From 2-12-FULL-60-19 sp041483675 (GTDB lineage: Bacteria; Desulfobacterota; Binatia; UBA9968): DNA of 6,097 nt. The notes beneath the pieces were generated by a model. It did no database searches and was not told the DNA's origin. It worked only from the letters and a program-made list of their open reading frames with translations. Where the stretch lies: the NCBI GenBank assembly GCA_041483675.1, contig JBGPGE010000187.1:1-6097 (forward strand), given 5' to 3'. The position numbers were made by a program, and so were the translations under genes. Positions 1-4,616 of this stretch are shown here, one piece after another; positions within the stretch are counted from its first letter, which is position 1, and each line of letters opens with the position of its first letter.

Positions 1-1
1 C

Positions 2-133
2 AAGCGCCTTGGCGTGGTCCAGCCCCGCATCTCCGAGATCGCGCGCAACAAGGTTGACAAGCTGTCTCTGGACTACCTCGTCGGCCTGTGCGCAAAGGCC
101 GGTGTCTCAGTCGCCGTGAAATTGGCCGCCTGA
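2..133 (+). CDS. C-terminal part of XRE-family (HigA-like) antitoxin, 5' end outside window
   Basis: Only the last 43 codons are present; the frame is open from base 2 to TGA at 131-133. The peptide has the recognition-helix pattern of a Cro/C1-type helix-turn-helix (LGVVQPRISEIARNK, window residues 3-17), followed by KLSLDYLVGLCAKAGVSVAV. This is the layout of the small HTH_37/HigA-type antitoxins and phage-like regulators, in which the helix after the HTH leads into a short terminal strand. Such proteins bind operator DNA and neutralise an RelE/HigB-type ribosome-dependent mRNA endonuclease encoded just upstream. That partner would lie left of the window and is not visible. The gene ends six bases before a GCTTAAC box that may be the start of an attC site, so it could be the tail of an integron cassette. 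The family call is fairly safe; the HigA role is inferred. Confidence 0.8.
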   Translation, partial: KRLGVVQPRISEIARNKVDKLSLDYLVGLCAKAGVSVAVKLAA

Positions 134-138
134 CTCGT

Positions 139-314
139 CGCTTAACAACACCATGCACTGGACACCCACCACGACCGCCTTCAGGATACAACCACCCGCA
201 CCTTACTCTTCGCCCTTTCGGTTTCGGAGAAAAATCCGGCGCGGTCGCCGAGCGTAGCTGGCAAAGGCTGCAATGATGCAGTGTTTGTCGGATCAGGTCT
301 TTCGTTGTTAAGTG
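139..314 (+). repeat. Candidate long or degenerate attC site (R''/R' inverted boxes)
   Basis: CTTAACAAC (141-149) is a perfect 9-base inverted repeat of GTTGTTAAG (304-312), extendable by a G-T and a C-G pair. Within the arms, GCTTAAC (140-146) fits the attC R'' consensus RYYYAAC and GTTAAGT (307-313) fits the R' consensus GTTRRRY. The position is right: it starts six bases after the stop of the preceding gene and ends before the promoter of the next pair. Against it, the span of 176 bases is longer than usual and I found no clean L'/L'' boxes inside. The interior (150-303) shows no convincing gene. Confidence 0.4.
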
Positions 315-331
315 CTGAAAATAAATATAGA
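305..331 (+). promoter_or_regulatory. Weak candidate promoter for the first PIN toxin-antitoxin pair
   Basis: TTGTTA (305-310) and TATAGA (326-331) resemble -35 and -10 boxes, but the spacer is only 15 bases. The site lies in the most AT-rich part of the leader, about 120 bases before the antitoxin start. It would sit at the left end of the proposed cassette, where self-expressed toxin-antitoxin cassettes usually carry their promoter. The call rests on similarity only. Confidence 0.25.
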
Positions 332-371
332 ATTCCCGGCAATTATGAAATCGCCGTTGGGGAGAGATTGA

Positions 372-452
372 CCTATTCACTTATTGGTTATCCGGTCTCG
401 GGACGGTGAGGCGGCAAAGCGCCAGCTTGAGGAATTCAGCGTTGAAGAGTAG
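372..452 (+). other. Possible relic coding tail just upstream of the antitoxin
   Basis: This frame opens after TGA 369-371 and reads to TAG at 450-452. It ends in an amphipathic, charge-rich stretch (DGEAAKRQLEEFSVEE) and stops one base before the antitoxin ATG at 454, a spacing typical of coupled genes. A second frame over 281-409 (GTG start, 42 residues, ending SLIGYPVSGR) also looks somewhat protein-like. Neither matches a family I recognise and neither has a good SD. They may be remnants of an earlier gene or chance. No other gene is seen between 134 and 453. Confidence 0.15.
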
Positions 453-453
453 C

Positions 454-675
454 ATGTACCACATGGACGCGGTTCGAATTGAAACCACAGTGGACGAACG
501 CGGTGAGGTTCACCTCACGAAACTGCCATTCCCCGCGGGGGAGCCGGTTGAGGTGACGGTTGTCCCAAAGCCAGCCCGTCAGCGGGGCAGCGGGTTTCCC
601 CTGCGAGGCGTTCCTGTCGCGTACGACCGTCCTACTGACCCGGTGGCGGAAGAGGACTGGGACGCGCTGCGGTGA
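454..675 (+). CDS. VapB-like antitoxin of PIN-domain toxin pair (AbrB-like N-terminus)
   Basis: A 73-residue protein. Residues about 7-38 (RIETTVDERGEVHL followed by LPFPAGEPVEVTVV) form the short beta-rich AbrB/MazE-like module that dimerises and binds operator DNA. The tail, about 48-73, carries the pattern FPLRG-P--YD-P-DPVAEEDWDAL that recurs in small proteins encoded immediately before Sll0205-type PIN toxins and should wrap the toxin. The start at 454 is chosen because GAAGAG (444-449) lies four bases upstream. The ATG at 463 is a reasonable alternative, and the GTG at 406 adds an N-terminus unlike the family. The TGA overlaps the toxin GTG by four bases (672-675), so translation is coupled and antitoxin is made first. 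The pair probably represses its own promoter, as is usual for VapBC. Confidence 0.85.
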   Translation: MYHMDAVRIETTVDERGEVHLTKLPFPAGEPVEVTVVPKPARQRGSGFPLRGVPVAYDRPTDPVAEEDWDALR

Positions 676-1070
676 TCCTGCTTGATACCCACGCGTGGGT
701 CTGGTGGGTTCACGGAGATGCCCGCCTTTTGGAAAAGCAGCGCGAGATGCTTGACGCTCATACCGTTGAGGGCATCGGGGTGAGCATCATCTCGTGCTGG
801 GAAGTCGCCAAGTTGGTCGAATATGGGCGGCTGAAGCTTCCGCAGGACGTGGCCGAGTGGCTTGGAGTCGCCCTTGCCTGCCCCGGCCTGCGGTTGCTTG
901 ACCTCACCCCTGCTATTGTGGTCGAGTCGACTCGCCTGCCACAGCCCTTCCATAAGGACCCGGCGGACCAGATGATCGTTGCCACCGCCCGTATCCATGA
1001 CTGGCCACTCGCAACCGCTGGCGATAAAATTCTCAACTACGCTCATGTCCGAACTGTCGGCATCGGCTAA
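672..1070 (+). CDS. vapC: PIN-domain ribonuclease toxin, VapC (Sll0205-like)
   Basis: The protein has 132 residues, a normal VapC length. The four acidic PIN residues that coordinate Mg/Mn are visible: D5 in LLDTHAWVWW, E44 in SCWEVAKL, D96 in FHKDPADQMIVATA and D118 in TAGDKI. The combination D-T-H-A-W, WE(V/A)AKLVEYGRL, LP--FHKDPADQ and ATA marks the Sll0205-like PIN subgroup. VapC toxins cut tRNA or rRNA at specific sites and stop translation until neutralised. The GTG start overlaps the antitoxin stop by four bases and has no good SD of its own, so it depends on coupling. The TAA stop (1068-1070) lies inside the left R box of the attC-like hairpin, an arrangement typical of integron cassette genes. 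The long minus-strand frame over this gene (579-1115) is a shadow. The exact RNA target cannot be read from sequence. Confidence 0.93.
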   Translation: MILLDTHAWVWWVHGDARLLEKQREMLDAHTVEGIGVSIISCWEVAKLVEYGRLKLPQDVAEWLGVALACPGLRLLDLTPAIVVESTRLPQPFHKDPADQMIVATARIHDWPLATAGDKILNYAHVRTVGIG

Positions 1071-1125
1071 CGCCTGGGTTGAGCAAGGACGCGGCGAACC
1101 GCGCTTCTCACCCATGACGTTAGCA
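1065..1125 (+). mobile_element. Integron attC recombination site (59-base element) behind vapC
   Basis: A 61-base imperfect palindrome. The outer arms GCTAACG (1066-1072) and CGTTAGC (1118-1124) are perfect inverted repeats and contain the near-invariant AAC and GTT of attC R boxes. An unpaired spacer follows (CC 1073-1074 against TGA 1115-1117). Next is an L box, TGGGTTGAG (1075-1083), paired with CTCACCCA (1107-1114) leaving one extrahelical T. AAG (1085-1087) pairs with CTT (1104-1106), and a terminal stem CGCGG (1090-1094)/CCGCG (1099-1103) closes a CGAA loop. All bulged bases (T1079/1080, C1084, GA 1088-1089) are on the left arm, as in attC, where this asymmetry directs IntI to one folded strand. 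Deviations: GGCTAAC and GTTAGCA do not fully fit RYYYAAC/GTTRRRY. An 8-base direct repeat GCATCGGC (1060-1067, 1123-1130) flanks the site, so a small hairpin insertion is the alternative. Confidence 0.75.
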
Positions 1126-1149
1126 TCGGCAGCTCCTTCACTCTGATGT

Positions 1150-1260
1150 CTATTTGGAAGCGCGGGGCTCCTGTTTTTTACGATTGAAATATTCGCGCCT
1201 TGCCTTCCGGTTCTTAATTCGCTGCTTCCGGTACAGGTTTTTTCTTGCGTCCTGTTTCAT
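1150..1260 (-). CDS. Small, highly basic protein, 36 residues, unknown function
   Basis: An ATG at 1260-1258 opens a 36-codon frame ending in TAG at 1152-1150. The start is preceded by a consensus AGGAGG (1269-1274) with an 8-base spacer, one of the strongest SD sites in the window. The peptide is extremely basic, with 8 Lys and 8 Arg of 36, for example RKQRIKNRKARREYFNRKK at 11-29. It contains no Cys, Gly or Val, and suggests binding to RNA, DNA or the ribosome. I do not recognise a family. It lies 79 bases downstream of the second vapC on the same strand, so it may share that transcript, and its end is 25 bases from the attC site. No clear terminator follows. The reading frame plus SD is convincing for so short a gene, but expression is unproven. 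Confidence 0.55.
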   Translation of the reverse strand: MKQDARKNLYRKQRIKNRKARREYFNRKKQEPRASK

Positions 1261-1283
1261 TCGAACCACCTCCTCTCCTATCG

Positions 1284-1328
1284 TCACATCGAATCTTGCA
1301 CATGGGCCGGGTTGCCGTGTTTTTTCAT
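1284..1328 (-). other. Possible 14-codon leader ORF ahead of the basic protein
   Basis: An ATG at 1328-1326, with GGAAA directly in front, starts a 14-residue frame (MKKHGNPAHVQDSM) ending in TGA at 1286-1284. It lies in the gap between the second vapC and the basic ORF and stops 23 bases before its ATG. It could act as a translational leader or be chance; there is no independent support. Confidence 0.15.
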
Positions 1329-1339
1329 TTTCCAGAATA

Positions 1340-1768
1340 CTAGACCGTTTGAGAGACTAACGCCATCTTGAACGGCCTAATCGTTTGAATCGCGACGAAG
1401 TCTCGTTCGTTCTGAGTGATGACAGTGGCGCCGATAGAACGGGCGGACAACGCAATCAACACGTCGTTCACGAGGCCATAAGCGCTCGCCACAGTGTAAC
1501 CCCGAAGCTCCTGAAGCCGGCGCAACACCTCGCCGGCCTCTTCGTAGATCGAAACCGCGGGCGCAAGAATTCGCCCGGCCTTGGCGAACGCGGACTTCAC
1601 TTCGTGCACGAGCCTGCGATCTCTGACGGAAAACGCTCCTGCCGCCAGCTCCATGAGAACCACCGCGCTAAGATACTTCACGGCCTCGCGTTGAAAAAGG
1701 ATGTCACCGTGCCGGCCTTCGTTCAGCCAATCGATATAAACGTTCGTGTCGATCACGACCCGCTCCAT
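1340..1768 (-). CDS. vapC: PIN-domain ribonuclease toxin, VapC (second module)
   Basis: A 142-residue PIN protein with all catalytic acids: D7 in VVIDTNVYIDWL, E40 in VLMELAAG, D102 in LVNDVLIALSA and D123 in ITQNERDF. It is a divergent VapC, unlike the first one in spacing and motifs, so the two modules are not duplicates. It should be a Mg-dependent endoribonuclease attacking tRNA or rRNA. The start at 1768 is chosen because it follows the antitoxin stop by a single base (TAG-G-ATG) and begins directly with the first beta strand. The upstream ATG at 1825 would add an Arg-rich extension read from the antitoxin gene in another frame. The SD is weak (GAAAGG about 12 bases upstream), so coupling to the antitoxin is likely. 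The plus-strand frame across 1385-1816 is a shadow. Confidence 0.93.
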   Translation of the reverse strand: MERVVIDTNVYIDWLNEGRHGDILFQREAVKYLSAVVLMELAAGAFSVRDRRLVHEVKSAFAKAGRILAPAVSIYEEAGEVLRRLQELRGYTVASAYGLVNDVLIALSARSIGATVITQNERDFVAIQTIRPFKMALVSQTV

Positions 1769-1769
1769 C

Positions 1770-1967
1770 CTAGCGGAAAACCTTTCGGATCCGCGCCTTG
1801 CCGCGCGCCTTCCTAAGCGCCGCATCTATCTCAGCTTCACTGACGACGATATCGAGGGCCCGCTCCAGGGTCTCCGTTTCGGTTTTGGCGCCCAGTATCC
1901 GTCGGGCCCGGCTCAGCTTTCCCTGATCCAATTCAACGTGCTTGTGCCGCCAGGATGGACTCGCCAT
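1770..1967 (-). CDS. vapB: VapB-type antitoxin (ribbon-helix-helix-like) of second VapBC
   Basis: A 65-residue protein from the ATG at 1967; an ATG at 1979 would add four residues. The core VELDQGKLSRARRILG, then KTETETLERALDIVVSEAEID, fits the short VapB family: a beta strand, a helix and TET-ALD leading into the second helix that makes the DNA-binding dimer. The basic tail (RKARGKARIRKVF) is the usual toxin-contacting end. The 1967 start is preferred because GGGGG lies five bases upstream and related proteins begin shortly before the VxLD strand; the 1979 ATG has no spaced SD. The gene is cotranscribed with vapC, with one base between them. It probably autoregulates through a site in the 150-base leader, where TGTACA overlaps the proposed -10 region. 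Confidence 0.88.
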   Translation of the reverse strand: MASPSWRHKHVELDQGKLSRARRILGAKTETETLERALDIVVSEAEIDAALRKARGKARIRKVFR

Positions 1968-1991
1968 GACTACCCCCATTTCCGGTGATGG

Positions 1992-2025
1992 TGTACATAT
2001 TATTCAAAACTATGAACATCTGCAA
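1992..2025 (-). promoter_or_regulatory. Candidate promoter and operator of second vapBC
   Basis: Read on the minus strand, TTGCAG (2025-2020) and TAATAT (2002-1997) are separated by 17 bases. The self-complementary TGTACA (1992-1997) overlaps the end of the -10 box, where a VapB dimer could bind. Transcription would start about 20 bases before the antitoxin ATG. The -35 match is poor (three of six). The surrounding DNA is distinctly AT-rich compared with the genes. Confidence 0.35.
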
Positions 2026-2043
2026 CTCCCGGAGAGCGCGTTT

Positions 2044-2053
2044 CTCTATAGAG
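2044..2053. repeat. 10-base palindrome CTCTATAGAG in the TA intergenic region
   Basis: A perfect palindrome about 65 bases upstream of the second vapB, between it and the AbiEii-like gene. It is flanked by related copies of GAGCG-TTTC on both sides. A second small hairpin, GTCCC (2106-2110)/GGGAC (2118-2122), lies nearer the end of the AbiEii-like gene but has no T-run. These could be a protein binding site or a weak transcript end; no further support is visible. Confidence 0.25.
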
Positions 2054-2134
2054 CGTTTCGCCGGCGTTCAACGTTGTTGGAAGCGGTGAAAGCAGTTCAA
2101 TCTGCGTCCCGGGGAGAGGGACTGAACACGGCCC

Positions 2135-2803
2135 TCACTGTTCTTTCGTTGAGCGGGCAATCCATTCTTTAGCCTGGCGGCTAAAAAAACGCTCCAACTC
2201 CTGGTGGTCGATCTCTTGGCGCATTCTGAGGCCCCCAAGCGGCGGCAGGGGCTCCAGGAACCTTCCTCTCAATATGTGCTCCACCCCTTTGACGCCGAAT
2301 TTAACCCCTGCATCGCGAGCCAGTTGTCCGAGATCGAGGCCGGGATAGCTTTTCAGGGCGCAGTAAAGATCGACATAATCTTTGGGATCGCGTCGGTCCG
2401 TGAGGGCCGCAAGCTTGTTGGCGAGAATATCCTTGAGACTGTCGATCTGTACGCCGTCTACTACCGGCCCCCGCTCGAAACGGGGAAAAGGATACGTAGT
2501 GAACTCTACTTTCATAACCTCCGACTCGGAAAACCGGAGCAGGAAGATCTTCCGGTCATACTTGCGCTCATACTCGGGCTGCCGGGCGAGAGGGAGAGAT
2601 TTAACCAAGCCGAGAACTTCTTCGATCTGCACGCTTTCCTCGCTAAAGAAGTCCATATCTTCGGACCAACGGTGTTGAAGATAGAAGGCCGATAAGGCGG
2701 TCCCGCCGCTAAGATAAAAACGCTCGGACAGCGGAGAGGAGCGGAAATAGGCTAGAAGCCTCTTCTGGTCGTCCGTGAGTATCGGATTGTCGGAGATCGC
2801 CAT
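2135..2803 (-). CDS. AbiEii/AbiGii-family nucleotidyltransferase toxin
   Basis: A 222-residue protein of the DNA polymerase-beta-like nucleotidyltransferase superfamily. The family motifs occur in order. GGTALS (33-38) is followed by HRWSEDMDFF (44-53), whose D49 and D51 are the metal-binding pair. KVEF (98-101) is in the position of the next motif, and K130 with LTDRRDPKDYVDLY (134-147) is the basic/acidic helix pattern of AbiEii toxins. Members transfer nucleotides to tRNA or other acceptors and block growth, acting in type IV toxin-antitoxin or abortive phage infection systems. Acceptor and nucleotide cannot be read here. The start overlaps the stop of the upstream 71-residue gene by one base (TGATG). 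A strong GGGAGG (2814-2819) lies 10 bases ahead, inside that gene. No wHTH AbiEi partner is present. Length is within the family range and no active-site residue is missing. Confidence 0.92.
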   Translation of the reverse strand: MAISDNPILTDDQKRLLAYFRSSPLSERFYLSGGTALSAFYLQHRWSEDMDFFSEESVQIEEVLGLVKSLPLARQPEYERKYDRKIFLLRFSESEVMKVEFTTYPFPRFERGPVVDGVQIDSLKDILANKLAALTDRRDPKDYVDLYCALKSYPGLDLGQLARDAGVKFGVKGVEHILRGRFLEPLPPLGGLRMRQEIDHQELERFFSRQAKEWIARSTKEQ

Positions 2804-3018
2804 CAGGTTTCGACCTCCCAGACATGGTAATATTCTTCGATCAGGGCTCTGGTGGCCCCGTCCAGCTTGAGATCATTCCTGTGGATATAGAGCTCGGCAA
2901 CCGTTTCACGATCCTTGCCATAAAGCGGGAAGAAGTCGGCGATACGCTGCAGCCGCCACAATATATCTTCCGGCGGTTCGGCATAATCCCACAGAATCTC
3001 CTTAGGAACGGGTATCAT
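2803..3018 (-). CDS. Small partner (putative antitoxin) of the AbiEii-like toxin
   Basis: A 71-residue protein, mostly helical by composition, acidic overall, beginning IPVPKEILWDYAEPPEDILW. The N-terminal pattern P-(E/F)-(I/L)-(L/F)-W-(D/E)-Y resembles the DUF6922-type proteins that I recall next to AbiEii-like toxins; the second half (HRNDLKLDG, ALIEEYYHVWEVE) is less typical. The ATG at 3018 has an excellent SD, AGAGGAG (3024-3030), and the TGA overlaps the toxin ATG by one base. That puts the small gene first in a coupled two-gene operon, the normal antitoxin position. It has no helix-turn-helix and is far shorter than classical AbiEi, so if it neutralises the toxin it probably does so by direct binding. 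The antitoxin role is inferred from context; the coding call is strong. Confidence 0.78.
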   Translation of the reverse strand: MIPVPKEILWDYAEPPEDILWRLQRIADFFPLYGKDRETVAELYIHRNDLKLDGATRALIEEYYHVWEVET

Positions 3019-3045
3019 GGCGTCTCCTCTGTGAGACTACCATAC

Positions 3046-3101
3046 TCGCCGGATGTCGGCGACCGCGTAAAGCGGCGAGGCCGCCACGCGGCTTTTCGCC
3101 G
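3046..3101 (-). promoter_or_regulatory. Competing GC-rich hairpins in the leader of the AbiEii-like operon
   Basis: CGGCGA (3057-3062) can pair with TCGCCG on either side. Pairing with 3046-3051 gives a 6-base stem with a GATGT loop. Pairing with 3096-3101 encloses CCGCGT (3063-3068)/ACGCGG (3086-3091) and GCGGC (3072-3076)/GCCGC (3080-3084), a long imperfect hairpin. The two are mutually exclusive. The element lies between the dehydrogenase stop (3151) and the antitoxin SD (3024-3030). On the minus strand no T-run follows, so it is not a plain terminator. Possible roles are leader RNA structure, a transcript boundary or a repeat-type palindrome. Confidence 0.4.
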
Positions 3102-3150
3102 TGACGGGACCTCTTGCGCGAGAGCGCTTGGTCTGAGGTAAACAGTAGTC

Positions 3151-4215
3151 CTACAGCACGCTCTTTCCGCCGAAGCGGCTCTGCCACTGCGGGATGACTT
3201 CCTTGTTGTAGACGTTGTCCGGCACTTCGCCGCGCAACGCGGCGATCACCGATTTGGTCGCCCAGGCGACGCCCGGCTTGAGCCCGCTGCCGACGTTGGA
3301 CGAGACCATGTGCGGCGAGATCAGGACTTTATCGCCCATCTTGCGCAGCGGGCTGTCGGCCGCGAGCGGTTCGTTCTCGAATACGTCGAGCGCCGCGCCG
3401 ACGATCTTGTTTTTCTGCAACGCGTCGATCAGCGCCGCTTCGTTGACGCAGGAGCCGCGCGACGTGTTAACGAGTATCGCCGTCGGCTTCATCGTCGCGA
3501 GCTGAGCCGCGCCGATCATGTGTCTCGTCTCTTTGGTCAGCACGACGTGCAGCGTGACGATATCCGACTCGCGGAGCAGCGTGGAAAAATCCACGCGCTT
3601 CACGCCGAATTCCTCGAACTTTGCATCCGGCACATAGGGGTCGCAGCAGATGATCTTCATCCCCCACGGCCGCATCAGCTTGGCGATGCGGCTGCCGATC
3701 CGTCCCAGGCCGACGATGCCGAGGGTAATGCCGGGATAGCCGTCCGGGCGGGAGCCGAAATAAGTTCCCTGAAGCTGCATGTCGCGCCATTCGCCGGTCT
3801 CTTTGAGACGGCGGTCGCGCTCGCGGACTTTTTTGAGCAGGGTGAGCATTGCCGTGATCGTCCCTTCGGCCACGCCGCCCCAATTCGATTCCGTCGGCGC
3901 GTGCGTCACGAGGATTCCCAGCTCCGTCGCCGCATCGACATCGACGTCGTCCACGCCGATCGTGTATTTCGCCACGATGCGGATATTCTTGGAGCCTTGC
4001 ATAATTTTCTGCGTGATCGGTGTGCTGCGGATCGAGGTCCCGACGAGCGCATCGCACCCCTCGGCCAACCTGGCGATCTCCGCCTCGCTGTTTCCTTGAG
4101 GCGTGTCCCAGTTGGCCTTCCCCTGGAGCAGCTCGCAGCCGGCGCTCTGAAGAATTTTGTCGCTCTCTCCGGTCGGATCCGCCGGCGCAAAAACAAACAC
4201 TTGAGCCTTTGCCAT
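3151..4215 (-). CDS. D-isomer-specific 2-hydroxyacid dehydrogenase (phosphoglycerate dehydrogenase-like)
   Basis: A 354-residue cytosolic NAD-dependent oxidoreductase that interconverts a D-2-hydroxy acid and a 2-keto acid. The N-terminal substrate/catalytic domain carries KYTIGVDDVDVDAATELGI (83-101). The Rossmann domain has G169-L-G171-R-I-G174 and an acidic D192 in CCDPY that favours NAD over NADP. The catalytic triad is visible: R253 in NTSRG, E282 in DVFENEP and H302 in SPH. It lacks the ACT domain of long-form SerA, and at 354 residues is slightly longer than a typical 310-330-residue short form. The usual AVAE helix reads NWGGVAEGT (111-119). Substrate is uncertain: 3-phosphoglycerate, glyoxylate/hydroxypyruvate or another D-hydroxy acid. 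The start at 4215 is supported by GGGAGG (4220-4225) with a 4-base spacer. It appears to be a single-gene unit with its own promoter. Confidence 0.93.
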   Translation of the reverse strand: MAKAQVFVFAPADPTGESDKILQSAGCELLQGKANWDTPQGNSEAEIARLAEGCDALVGTSIRSTPITQKIMQGSKNIRIVAKYTIGVDDVDVDAATELGILVTHAPTESNWGGVAEGTITAMLTLLKKVRERDRRLKETGEWRDMQLQGTYFGSRPDGYPGITLGIVGLGRIGSRIAKLMRPWGMKIICCDPYVPDAKFEEFGVKRVDFSTLLRESDIVTLHVVLTKETRHMIGAAQLATMKPTAILVNTSRGSCVNEAALIDALQKNKIVGAALDVFENEPLAADSPLRKMGDKVLISPHMVSSNVGSGLKPGVAWATKSVIAALRGEVPDNVYNKEVIPQWQSRFGGKSVL

Positions 4216-4256
4216 TTTTCCTCCCGTGAAAAGTCGGTCTCTGAATTGAGTTTATA

Positions 4257-4286
4257 AATTTACAAGGCTGCATCATTCCAAGTCAA
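4257..4286 (-). promoter_or_regulatory. Probable sigma70-type promoter of the dehydrogenase gene
   Basis: On the minus strand TTGACT (4286-4281, five of six consensus bases) is followed after 18 bases by TAAATT (4262-4257, four of six). This predicts a transcript start near 4250 and a leader of about 35 bases carrying the GGGAGG site. The -35 box also forms the left arm of an inverted repeat, AGTCAA (4281-4286)/TTGACT (4306-4311). That overlaps a second one, GCTCAG (4289-4294)/CTGAGC (4310-4315), so a regulator or alternative fold could act here. Confidence 0.45.
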
Positions 4287-4616
4287 TAGCTCAGGTTCTT
4301 CCCTGTTGACTGAGCGTTGGGAACTCTGCCTCCAGGCCGGTCAAAAAGGTCCAAGTTGAGATAGCCACAAGGCGCGCGCCGATCTGACGAGCGCAGGCGT
4401 ACTCTTTGCAGTACGTCGAGCGAGGCAGATCAAGCGCAACCATCACAACCGCCCGCCTGGGGATCTCTCGGAGGGCCGATGCGTGGGACGAGGAGATGCA
4501 AGCGTAGTTCAGAAGTACTATCAGCTCCTGGAGGCAGCGTAACACCGACGTATCGCATCGGCCCGGAGAGAGATTCCCGGGCGGGCTGACGGTAGACGGG
4601 CCTTTTTCACCGGCCT
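4287..4616. other. Gene-poor intergenic stretch between MFS exporter and dehydrogenase
   Basis: No convincing gene is seen. On the minus strand the frame that runs antisense-like through the end of the MFS gene stays open to TGA at 4293-4291; its ATG at 4443 would give a 50-residue peptide (MVALDLPRSTYCKEYACARQ at its start) with no SD and no recognised family. Near the MFS stop, GCCCGG (4561-4566) pairs with CCGGGC (4577-4582) over a 10-base loop. No T-run follows on the minus strand, so it is at best a weak end of the MFS transcript. The GGCCCG/CGGGCC-TTTTT arrangement at 4560-4607 points along the plus strand, where no gene needs it. Confidence 0.4.

Noticed and set aside
88..276. Plus-strand frame of 62 codons in the leader
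   Set aside because: It starts inside the HigA-like gene in another frame, is Arg/Pro-rich and has no SD or recognisable motif.
579..1115. Minus-strand frame of 178 codons over the first vapBC pair
   Set aside because: It is antisense to the PIN toxin and its antitoxin, shows no domain, and runs through the attC-like hairpin. The plus-strand motifs are decisive.
3046..3101. Considered as another attC site
   Set aside because: It has no AAC or GTT R boxes and no L-box/spacer arrangement; it is a plain GC hairpin set.
3310..4257. Long plus-strand open frame of 315 codons across the dehydrogenase
   Set aside because: It is antisense to a gene with complete Rossmann and catalytic motifs. Its translation is His/Arg/Asp-rich low-complexity sequence without domains, a common shadow in GC-rich genes.
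3467..4276. Minus-strand frame of 269 codons overlapping the dehydrogenase in another frame
   Set aside because: It is an alternative-frame reading of the dehydrogenase, rich in Arg and without recognisable motifs.
4560..4607. GGCCCG ... CGGGCC followed by TTTTT as an intrinsic terminator
   Set aside because: The T-run is on the plus strand, where no gene lies upstream. The loop is long (over 30 bases), and on the minus strand the A-run precedes the stem, so it does not serve the MFS gene.
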